A stretch of 64,000 bases of DNA. Origin: Symsagittifera roscoffensis. Its lineage: Eukaryota > Xenacoelomorpha > Acoela > Convolutidae. The stretch spans positions 11,292,027 to 11,356,026 of the forward strand of contig NC_087068.1 of assembly GCF_963678635.1 (NCBI RefSeq), in the 5' to 3' direction. Made by a program: the position numbers and the translations under genes. The notes below the pieces were generated by a model, which was not told where the DNA came from, did no database searches, and worked only from the letters and a program-made list of their open reading frames with translations. Position 1 is the stretch's first letter. Each line of letters opens with the position of its first letter. Below are positions 1 through 7,833 of this stretch, one piece after another.

Positions 1-2135
1 TTTAAAACTTTTTGGGGAGTTTATGACATCTCATTTTTCTGAAGCCTGTTGGCTTAATTAATTTTTCTTTTACTCGCTCACAGTTTTTGAGTTTTTGAAT
101 TGACACAAAGGATCAAAAATCAAATTAACAAAATCCAATCCATTAAATCAAACGAAAAACAAAACAGAATTTCAAACGACTAGAAACATTCCATCTTAAA
201 TGGAGCAAGCTTATTATCGGTGAAGTTTTGCTGTAAAATAGTTGTTTATGGCTTTTGCAAAATGTTTTCCTTAGTTGTTTATAATTTATACAGTGTATAT
301 TTTCGAATTTTTTAAATAAATTTAATTTTGGTTACCTTTTAACAATGAAATTAATTGACCAAGCAATACTAAGCAAAAAATTATTGATTTTTTTCTTCAG
401 TTTGCCCAACGCTGAATGTCTTCATACCTATTATATAAAATTTTATAGTATAAAAAAAAACGCAGGTCACAAACTCATGCTCATAATTTGAATAAATATG
501 GCTAACTTTTGCTGAAATTCCAGATTTGAAAGTTCAAGACTCGTATTTTTTTCTGTTTGGAGGACAAATTTTTGAGTATGCAGATACGTGGGTTTTTGGC
601 ATCCAAGTCACTTATTTTCAGTCCCCGTGTCTTCGGTTGCGTCATATTATAAGTTTTGTTACCAATTTATTTGTTTTGGCAATATCACTTAATATATGAT
701 ATAAGCAAATATTTTACTATTTCACAGGTGACAAATTACACGTTATTTTATTAGAGTTCAAAACACAATGTTAGTGCCATTTTGGATCAAAATGGACTCA
801 ATCATCTAGAATGGCAGATAATCCAAGGGAATTTAGCGGAAAATTGAGATTTTTCCTTTTTTTAATATGTCGATTTTTTTGAACTTTATAATTTAGAACT
901 TCTGATAAGATTAGTAGAAGTTTTTCCATATCGAAAAAGTTTCTTACAAAATCTTGAAGGTTATTTTTTCTAGGAGTTTGCAGTTGCCTTATGACAACTG
1001 AACAGCAAAAAGGTTCAAATGGATTTTTAGAACTCTGAAAAAGTTCCTATAAAAAAGTGTAACATTCGAACTTTTCCCAGAAAAATCCCAGATTTGAAAA
1101 CAAATACTTGAAACTGTCTTAGAGGCTGCAAGAACTATCATTGCGCTCAGAAATCATCTTTTTTAAGCAATTTGGCAAGTGTTTTCTAGACCTTTCTCCT
1201 ATCTCACAACCTGTCCAAACAAGGCTAGGTAGATAAGGCGACAGAACATTAAAACGACAAGACACTCAGGCGACAATTTTATTCAAGCAATTGTGGAAAA
1301 TATTCTGAGAAATTTCTCCTATTTTAAAACCTGTCTTGGAAAAACTGGAATTTTGAAAAATTGGAATTTCAAAAAGTATATGTTAGCGCATAGACCTCGG
1401 GGAAAAGCCAACTGGTGCCTCAACTTGAATTTGAAACAACCTAACTATAATTACTTTTTGTCTAACACAGCATATAATTGCATATAATTCCGAAAATTAT
1501 TTCCTGTTCCGAGAAATCCTGTTTACGATCTTGTTTTTATATTGGCGAGTGAGCTCTCCTAGATCTCAGCTTGAAACAATTAGACTTACAGATATTCCCA
1601 CTCGTTTTATGACATTAATAAATGTTCACACAAGTCTAACATGGTAAATGGTTCCTAAAACAAGTTTTGCAATTGCAGATCGACGCATATCTTTGTCACG
1701 CGTCGTCGCACATAAAACCGATTTGTTGAGAACAGCATATGTATGTCAAATGGTATGGCAAAATTCCGTTTCAGACTAAAGCAATAAGTTATAACGCAAA
1801 CTAGAGTTTCTGTTCCAAAAAACTGTTTGCTTGGTTCCTATTCCAACTCAAACAACTGCTGTGCTAAGTGAAAATAAAGCAATTGGATATTATCAATATC
1901 TTATCTACCAGAACCATATTTCTTAGATTTTGTCATTTATTATTCAGGATTTTTGATTCATACGTTTGCAGATTAATGAGAGTTACTCAATTTGTATTTT
2001 CGTGAGAACAACTTGTTTTTATAAAAATCAAAGTTTTTATCAAAGTATTAATCGAAATTTTTCATTTTGAGAAAAGAGTTATCCTAAAAAGTTCCAAATT
2101 ATTTGACTTGACTTCGTTGTCTTATTTTATTCGCA
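1..2135. other. AT-rich intergenic sequence, no gene seen
   Basis: No ORF with an ATG start, conserved motif or RNA gene is recognisable in this stretch. The one internal relationship I see is a pair of diverged ~50-bp segments at about 1177-1217 and 1284-1334. They share an 'agcaatt' start, a 'ttctcctat' middle and an 'aacctgtc' end, so they look like an old local duplication. The 64-codon open stretch at 1293-1487 begins with GTG and has no recognisable similarity, so I do not call it a gene. Confidence 0.6.
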
Positions 2136-2270
2136 ATGGGAGCTGTTTGTTCATGTGTCAGAAACAGTGAAAACAACGACACTCTGACCTCTTCTAAAGA
2201 GGATACAAAGCGTTCTCAAATCACAAATGAAACACAGGCGCCGCCGAGACAAGTCCGAGAAGCAAGATGA
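2136..2270 (+). CDS. 44-aa small ORF with N-terminal MGxxCSC acylation signature
   Basis: I do not recognise this protein. An ATG in a favourable context (gcaATGG) opens 44 codons ending at TGA 2268-2270. The N-terminus reads MGAVCSCVRN: Gly2 with Ser6 fits the N-myristoylation consensus MGxxxS/T, and Cys5 and Cys7 are placed where palmitoylated cysteines occur in dually acylated membrane-anchored proteins. The rest is polar (N, S, T, K, E, R) with no membrane segment. It may be a free-standing small protein or the first coding exon of a larger gene; I see no strong in-frame splice donor before the stop. The surrounding sequence is AT-rich intergenic DNA, while this stretch is more balanced in composition. 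Chance occurrence cannot be excluded. Confidence 0.3.
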   Translation: MGAVCSCVRNSENNDTLTSSKEDTKRSQITNETQAPPRQVREAR

Positions 2271-2760
2271 CGTAATCATGTCTGAAGAACACTGAGTGAT
2301 TCGACAAAATTTAATCCGGATCTCCGGATCTTTCTCATAATAGTGCTCAGAGATCTATTTTGCCCCAGCATAGTAGCAAAAAAATTACAATCCACACTGT
2401 GATCTTACTATTTGTGTTGGGGGGGGGGGGGGCAGAATTTAATTTCGAATGACTTATTTTATTATGGGAAAAAGCCATCAATCCGAGATTAATTTTGTTG
2501 ATTAGCTAGATAATGGGAACTATTCGTAAAACGATTTGTAAATTGATATATTTAAAATGAGATGTCTTTACTTGCGACGTAGTTGATGTTAACATAAGTC
2601 TGTTACAGGTTTACAACTATGCTTACTGAGTTTCATCACATCAAGGAGAAACTCTACCTTGATTTCGAACTAAAATAACTGCATAAAAAAGAAAGCCGAA
2701 GTTTCCGACCACGTTAAAAACTAATGAATCATATTTGTGGCATTTTTAGATGCGATAAGA
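2271..2760. other. intergenic sequence, no gene seen
   Basis: No gene is visible. The segment contains a short perfect inverted repeat, ATCCGGA-TC-TCCGGAT, at 2314-2329, and a long G homopolymer that is listed separately. Confidence 0.5.
2419..2432. repeat. G14 homopolymer run
   Basis: Fourteen consecutive G residues follow 'tttgtgtt' in an otherwise AT-rich stretch. This is a mononucleotide microsatellite. A run this long can form quadruplex-type structure and is prone to sequencing and length error. Confidence 0.9.
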
Positions 2761-3120
2761 GAAAGGGGTCCTCCTTTGATACTTTTTCAGAAATCCATCT
2801 TTGGCCGACCGACTCTAAAATTTTTCTAAAGGCGCCTTTGGCGCCAATATATACTAACTTTGAGGGGGAGCGCGCGCCAAAAAAAACACGACTTTTTTGT
2901 CAAAATTTTTCAAAAAGTGCCCAAAAACGGCTTTTTTGACTGTTTTTTCAAAAATTTGCCTGCGGCGGTGAAAATTTAGCCAAAATAGGGGCAAAACAAT
3001 GCTTTGGGAGAGCTCGAAAAATCAATTTGGTCCTAAAAAAAAGGTCAAAATTTTGGAAAATTTTTTGAAAATCCGCCCCCCCCTCGAGAAAATCCTAGAT
3101 CCGCCCCTGATTAGACATCA
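2760..3120. repeat. diverged interspersed repeat with C-rich end
   Basis: This stretch has short simple-sequence motifs and no coding signal. It contains the self-complementary block GGCGCC-TTT-GGCGCC at 2831-2845 and a C-rich end at 3077-3112 (tccgccccccc...cgagaaaa...cctga). A similar C-rich end occurs at about 51176-51218 (tccgccccccacccc, then cgagaaaa and cctctga). I infer that both are ends of one old repeat family. The ORFs crossing it (2724-2939 and 2999-3307) have low-complexity, K/F-rich translations and are not credible genes. Confidence 0.4.
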
Positions 3121-4108
3121 GGCAAAAGTTTATAATATAGAAAAATTAATCGACTACGGCCATCGTCGAATAGTCATTAAAAAGCAAAAAAAAAATTTGA
3201 AAAAAACTTTCATTTTCTTGCCACATTGGTTCGATGTTATAAAAAAAACTATGCCAAGAAAACTCTGTATGACTTTTTCTCCTCTAAAGCTTATTTTCCT
3301 ATTATGATAGCTTCCCTCGCTTTAACCGTTGAAATTTCAAACCGGTTTTTCTCGAAGCTGAGAAAATGTTTCAAATGAAAAAATTGTTCTTATCATGACT
3401 GAAGGGGATATACTTGATATATCACAAGACCAATTCCAACAAGACTGCTCGTATCAGGGCAAAGCCCTGAATGTTCCGACTGCCTTTAAAGGTCTATGGA
3501 GCAGTAATAGCTTTGAAAAATTAAATGTTAAAAAAAAGAAAATAAAATGAAAAAAATTTGTAAAAAAATTTGAGTTTTTTTTGTAAAAACATCCCCCACA
3601 CGCCATATTAAGTATAAAGTGATAGATATTGCTCGTATTAACAATTCAATTACCTTCCTTTGGAATGATCATAGGTAAAATATCTTTTCAAATTTAAGCT
3701 CAGGACAACAAAACCTTTTGAATGATAAAGAAAAAAAACGTCAAAAATGGCTAGTTAAAAAGTCGAAATTTGTCTGAAGAAAAAAACCCACCCCGAGCAC
3801 AAATATTCCGTTACTTTCGTATCGAAAGGCTGAACAATAATTACTTGCGAGAAAAATTTTAAAAATAAATTAGGATAAAAAACCACTTGAAGACAATTCT
3901 CGACTTTTTTAGTGATAGAGCAACAACGAGTGGAGCAACAACTACCAGGGCAACCACCAAGGGTGGCCTTACAGCCCATACAGTGATAATCTCCACCTTC
4001 ACGCTCAATCGAAACTCGCTATTGATTTTTTCATGAAATTTTGTTTTTTTTTCTCGTCTATTGGGCTGGGTCACCTATTGGGCTAAGCAAAGCAAACAAA
4101 CGGCCATG
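3121..4108. other. AT-rich intergenic sequence up to the BEL insertion
   Basis: I see no gene here. Many A/T homopolymer tracts are present (for example 3525-3590). The minus-strand ORFs at 3755-4074 are low complexity and overlap one another in different frames, so I reject them. The last bases, ...ggccatgccata, are the left flank of the BEL/Pao insertion. Confidence 0.6.
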
Positions 4109-4113
4109 CCATA
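4109..4113. repeat. target-site duplication, left copy (ccata)
   Basis: The five bases ccata directly precede the TG of the 5' LTR and recur directly after the CA of the 3' LTR at 12255-12259. A 5-bp duplication is the size expected of BEL/Pao integrases. Its identity shows that both ends belong to a single integration event. Confidence 0.95.
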
Positions 4114-4459
4114 TGTTGCAGCGCAAAACGTAACTAATGCGTGAAACATAAACCGTTCAAATTTAAAACTACGACCTACAAAAGAGCAGTTTTTTTTTGC
4201 ACTTTTGCAGTTTCTGCAAAAGGCAAGCTGGTTTTTAATTGCTTCAAAAGTCAAGCAGTTTCGGAAAAGGTCAAGCTGGCGTTGCGTCCGATATACGATG
4301 ATGTAAGTAAAAAGTTTGAGTTATAGTCGTTTATGACTGATTATGTCCGTTTATACAAAAATTGTGGATATTTTCCGATTTATGACCAAACACGAGTATT
4401 TACCGAGAAATACGAATAAAATATTGATTTTAACTTTGTTTTGTGGAGATTAGCGCACA
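4114..4459 (+). repeat. 5' LTR of the BEL/Pao element
   Basis: It begins tgttgcagcgc and ends attagcgcaca, giving the canonical TG...CA ends. It pairs with 11910-12254. Differences from the 3' LTR are G/A near base 27, a 9T versus 8T run, G/T after 'caaaag', G/A in 'gttt(g/a)agtt' and T/A in 'gatat(t/a)ttcc'. Inside are a perfect 9-bp inverted repeat (4202-4222), three imperfect copies of an aaaagGTCAAGCTGG-like motif, and an AATAAA poly(A) signal at 4415-4420. No canonical TATA box was obvious. Confidence 0.95.
4202..4222. promoter_or_regulatory. perfect 9-bp inverted repeat in the LTR
   Basis: CTTTTGCAG, a TTT loop, then CTGCAAAAG form a perfect palindrome. The same structure is intact in the 3' LTR at 11997-12017. 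It lies upstream of the poly(A) signal, probably in U3. It could be a protein-binding dyad or an RNA hairpin; the function is inferred. Confidence 0.5.
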
Positions 4460-4462
4460 TTT

Positions 4463-4480
4463 TGGCGCCCCACAAGGGAC
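4463..4480 (+). other. primer-binding site (tRNA-Lys-like)
   Basis: TGGCGCCCCACAAGGGAC starts three bases after the 5' LTR and begins with TGG, complementary to a tRNA CCA end. The TGGCGCCC start and GGGAC end match the tRNA-Lys class of retroelement PBS, with three internal differences from the classical Lys3 site. The primer assignment is an inference. Confidence 0.8.
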
Positions 4481-5106
4481 AGATATTAGTTAATTCCCTT
4501 ATAATAATCCGAGTTATTATTACAAAAACGGTTATACTGAAAAATTCATAATGGATGTGTCTGGGAGTTCAATAGCACTGACAGGGTAACCCATCCAGAC
4601 GATAAGTCACTAACAGAGTTTCTGACTTGCAACAAGACGGTTTGGGCTATTCAGTGAGGCCGTTTGTGACCGGCGATCTTATCGGTGCGCCCTATCTTCA
4701 CAAAAACTGTAAGACCGAACCTAAACTTTTAATTTTGATAAATTACGGATACGATGTTTTATATTATAAATGTGAGACACAACGCCAGTACTCGCCCCTA
4801 ATTTTTTCCGATACCCGAAAATTTTTGGCCAGTTTGATTAAACTGAAATTAGAAAAATTGCTCTAAATCGGGTACTAGATAACCGGAACTAGATTTTTTG
4901 CTCGTTAGCCAAAATGTTGGCTATTTTTTTGATGAATTGAAAATTTATAATATCGGAACATAGACTAACGGTTACTAGACTAGTTTTTTGATACCAGTTA
5001 TGACTCGAATCCACTAACCAAACTATACAAAATTTTGTTTGAAAATTGAAAATTTTCTGGAAAATTAGTCCAAAACTCCGTTGAACCGTATAGTTAAAGT
5101 ATGTTT

Positions 5107-5224
5107 AGTAGTCTGGGTAGTTAATATCAGGCAAGTTAAGTTAATTTTTTTTCATCCTCAGGTTCACTCCGCGTGTGTTGTTGAGAGTTAACCGATTTGC
5201 CTGATTCTCCAACCCCATTGGTAA
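5107..5224 (+). repeat. leader repeat copy 1 with long hairpin
   Basis: The stem pairs 5126-5137 with 5194-5205: nine Watson-Crick pairs, then G-U, U-A, U-G. The ~56-nt loop holds a pyrimidine tract and catcctcag, a good 3' splice-site match ending at 5161. The copy ends cccattg|gtaaac, resembling a 5' splice site at 5221. At homologous stem positions this copy has C-G, G-C and C-G where copy 3 has U-A, A-U and U-A. Confidence 0.8.
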
Positions 5225-5298
5225 ACTTAAGGTTTACAACGACTTGATACCTGTTTGCATTCGTTCGCTTTTCAAAACATTCGTTTCGCAACGACTGA

Positions 5299-5417
5299 CT
5301 AAGTGGTCCGGGACGGTAAAATTAAGCAAGTTAAATTGTTGTCTTTCATCCTCAGGTTTGCTCCGCGTGTGTTGTTGGTTTTCAACCGACTTGCTTAATT
5401 CCCAAACGTCTTGGTAA
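5299..5417 (+). repeat. leader repeat copy 2 with long hairpin
   Basis: The stem pairs 5321-5332 with 5388-5399 (attaagcaagtt with gacttgcttaat, final U-G wobble), extendable by 5320-5400. The loop contains ctttcatcctcag ending at 5354. The copy ends cttg|gtaatt at 5413. It has C-G at stem position 7 like copy 1, but U-A and A-U at positions 3 and 5 like copy 3. Confidence 0.8.
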
Positions 5418-5496
5418 TTCGTCGAGCTACTAGCCGATTAGTAGTGACGCACCGTCGTACGGCCGTTCAACAAATTTCGTACGCCGTAACATCATC

Positions 5497-5614
5497 CTAA
5501 GTGGTCAGGGAGGTGATATTAAGTAAGTTAAGTTGGTTTTATTCATCCTCAGGTTTACTCCGTGTGTGTTGTTTGATATCAACCGACTTACTTAATCCCC
5601 AGCCCCATTGGTAA
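5497..5614 (+). repeat. leader repeat copy 3 with long hairpin, overlapping gag start
   Basis: The stem pairs 5518-5529 with 5585-5596 (attaagtaagtt with gacttacttaat). The loop contains attcatcctcag ending at 5552. The copy ends cattg|gtaact at 5611, inside the open gag frame. The in-frame TAA that bounds the gag frame (5593-5595) is part of the right stem arm. Confidence 0.8.
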
Positions 5615-7833
5615 CTTTACTCACCGAAAACCGTTCCGAATCGCCTCACCGAAAACATGAAGCAGATGCGCGCTCTAAGGTGTCGCGGTACAGTAGTCGA
5701 CATCATAAATCAGGTTCGCATAAATCCAGTCGCTATTTTGTCGCGCAGTCAAAAACATCAACTGAGAAGAGGCGAGATTTGTTGGTTTTGAAGAAGCAGC
5801 AAGAGGAACTTGAGAGACAAGCAAAGGTGTCATTGAAGTTGAAAGCGCAGCAAAATAAAATAAAAGAACAGCAAGGAAGTTTAGAGTTGGAAGAACTAGC
5901 TGAGGTACACCGCAAGAAACTGGCTGAAATTGAGTTAAAGGAATTCGAGTTGGAAGAAGAGCTTTCTGAAGCAAGTGAGAAGATAGGAAATGCTAGCGTA
6001 ACACATGTTGACCCACAACGTACTGAACAATGGGTAGAAAACGTTGTCACTGAGCAAGAGCAAGCCGAAGTTGTTGCAAGCTCAGAGCAAAGTCATCCAG
6101 TAGTCGAGAGTTCCACTTTGATTGCTACTGATGTTTTGCAAGGGGTTGGTGCCGTCGTCAGCGGGGGTGCCGTCGTCAACGCTGGTCAAACCACATACAG
6201 TGAACCGGGAAGCCACAATAGGAATCGAATTCAGGCTCAGAGATCAAGTTTGGTCCAATCGCGTCTGTCATTGCACTCAATCGAGAACCCATCTAGTTTA
6301 CCACAGTTCGTTGCCTCCAGCTCAAACTTTGTTACTCCACACTTAGCTTCAACACCTCATGCTGAAGTTTCGCAAAATCACAATCTGATACCACAAGCAA
6401 GTGGTAGCATTCCCGCTTCAATGCCCTTTGGTAATCCCACCATTAATGTGGCACCGCCTTCTGTGTCGACCGTTACTAATCCAGTTTCGCTTCCGGCGAG
6501 TCAACCTTTTGTTCCTCCATTAACCGTTCCGATTCCCATTTCGCTTCCAATTATTCAACCATTTGTCCCGTCAACCGTTCCTATTCCCTCTTTGCTTCCG
6601 GTCAGTCAGCCACATTCCGGCCCCGTTTCAACTGGGTATCAGGCACCTGCAGCGCCATCCCATCAACCTATAAATGTTCCAAACAACCCAACAAGTTTCT
6701 CAAGTGAACACTATAACCCGTATAGCAGTTTGTGGAGACCTGCCGCGACTGCGCAAACGATGCCAGTTCCTCAATACTGCGCACCGCCCTCAAACGTTTT
6801 CTCAGTGACAACTCCTGTTGTTCCACCAAACACCGTAGTTCCTTATACAAGTTCTGGGACTGTGTATTACACCCAGCCGCAAACTCATCCAGTTGTTGAA
6901 ACAGCGCATCAAGGTTATCCACCTACATATTGTGCGCCCACTACGGGCCCGTCTTACGTGCCTAATAGCGAACAACCCATCTCGGCGAGAAAGTTAGCAG
7001 ATATCATTCTGCATAGCCGCAAAGACCGTCTACCGGAGTTGAACTTGGAAGTGTTTGATGGAGAACCACTTAACTGGTATGAATGGTTCGGGCAGTTCCA
7101 AGCAACAGTTGATTCGGCTATGCTAACTGATGATGAAAAACTCAAATATCTGAAAACGCACGTTAAAGACAAAGCCAAGAGTGCAATTGCGGAATACGGC
7201 TACAGTGGAGTGTTGTATAAGGATGCTCTAGCAACTCTCCAGAGAAAGTTTGGGCAGCCTCATGTTGTAGTTGGTGCACATTTGGATAAGTTGAAGAATT
7301 TTCCTGCATTGAAGATGCACAACTCTGACCATGTTATAAGTTTTTCTGCGGTGATTTCTGGGCTCGTAGCTGTTTTTAGGTCTTTGTCGTTCAATGACGA
7401 CTTCAAAAGTGTGAACCTATTAAATCAAGCCGTCAGTAAGCTTCCTCCAAATCTAAAAGAGGCATGGTCCATGCATACTGTTAGACAACATTGGCAGCGA
7501 TTAACATTGCTAGACTTCAACGATTGGCTTAAGAATAAGGCAGAAGGCCATGAGCGATTGAAATCTTTAGTCAAAGTCGAGCAGCCAGTTAAACAAAAAG
7601 TAGTTACAAAAGTGCTTGCAGGTAACACTAAGGTAAGTTCTAAGGATGAGAAAAGTAGAGAAAAGACAAGGTTTTCTCCATGCTCGCTATGCAAAGGGCA
7701 GCATGCACTCTGGAACTGTTCCGTGTTCAAAGAGAAAAACGCAACACAAAGGGCTAAATATGTAGCAGAACAAAAGCTCTGTTTTTCTTGTTTACAAGGC
7801 AACCATACCTTCCGAAAGTGCCAAAAGGCATGA
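5608..7833 (+). CDS. BEL/Pao Gag polyprotein region
   Basis: This is the structural nucleocapsid precursor, 741 codons, that would assemble cytoplasmic virus-like particles and bind element RNA. Numbering from TTG 5608: residues about 50-128 are a K/E/L-rich coiled coil; about 270-460 a P/S/T/Q-rich linker; about 472-620 a DUF1759-like Pao gag domain (FDGEPLNWYEWFGQF). The end is zinc-binding: a C-x2-C-x3-H-x4-C knuckle near 7681-7719, then C725-x2-C728-x4-H733-x4-C738. The frame is open from 5596 but has no ATG until codon ~272 (about 6421), so initiation must be non-AUG, use an upstream spliced exon, or be lost. It ends at TGA 7831-7833 inside the zinc-knuckle module, and the same frame continues into pol. 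Confidence 0.92.
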   Translation: MVTLLTENRSESPHRKHEADARSKVSRYSSRHHKSGSHKSSRYFVAQSKTSTEKRRDLLVLKKQQEELERQAKVSLKLKAQQNKIKEQQGSLELEELAEVHRKKLAEIELKEFELEEELSEASEKIGNASVTHVDPQRTEQWVENVVTEQEQAEVVASSEQSHPVVESSTLIATDVLQGVGAVVSGGAVVNAGQTTYSEPGSHNRNRIQAQRSSLVQSRLSLHSIENPSSLPQFVASSSNFVTPHLASTPHAEVSQNHNLIPQASGSIPASMPFGNPTINVAPPSVSTVTNPVSLPASQPFVPPLTVPIPISLPIIQPFVPSTVPIPSLLPVSQPHSGPVSTGYQAPAAPSHQPINVPNNPTSFSSEHYNPYSSLWRPAATAQTMPVPQYCAPPSNVFSVTTPVVPPNTVVPYTSSGTVYYTQPQTHPVVETAHQGYPPTYCAPTTGPSYVPNSEQPISARKLADIILHSRKDRLPELNLEVFDGEPLNWYEWFGQFQATVDSAMLTDDEKLKYLKTHVKDKAKSAIAEYGYSGVLYKDALATLQRKFGQPHVVVGAHLDKLKNFPALKMHNSDHVISFSAVISGLVAVFRSLSFNDDFKSVNLLNQAVSKLPPNLKEAWSMHTVRQHWQRLTLLDFNDWLKNKAEGHERLKSLVKVEQPVKQKVVTKVLAGNTKVSSKDEKSREKTRFSPCSLCKGQHALWNCSVFKEKNATQRAKYVAEQKLCFSCLQGNHTFRKCQKA

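Larger units (their letters stand above)
4481..5595 (+). other. BEL/Pao 5' leader (untranslated region)
   Basis: This is 1.1 kb between the PBS and the open gag frame. A short upstream ORF of 12 codons plus stop starts at ATG 4551 and ends at TAA 4587-4589, overlapping a donor-like agg|gtaac. The apparent ORF at 4627-4866 begins with TTG and is not credible. From about 5107 the leader consists of three diverged copies of a ~115-nt unit, separated by unique sequence. One spacer holds a GTAAAC...GTTTAC dyad at 5221-5237. Confidence 0.7.

Noticed and set aside
1293-1487. 64-codon ORF
   Set aside because: It starts at GTG, lies in AT-rich intergenic DNA and has no recognisable motif.
2724-3307. 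Two ORFs of 71 and 102 codons
   Set aside because: Low-complexity, K/F-rich translations across an interspersed repeat; no conserved feature.
5675-6050. Minus-strand ORFs inside gag
   Set aside because: Shadows of the gag coiled-coil coding sequence; no independent signal.
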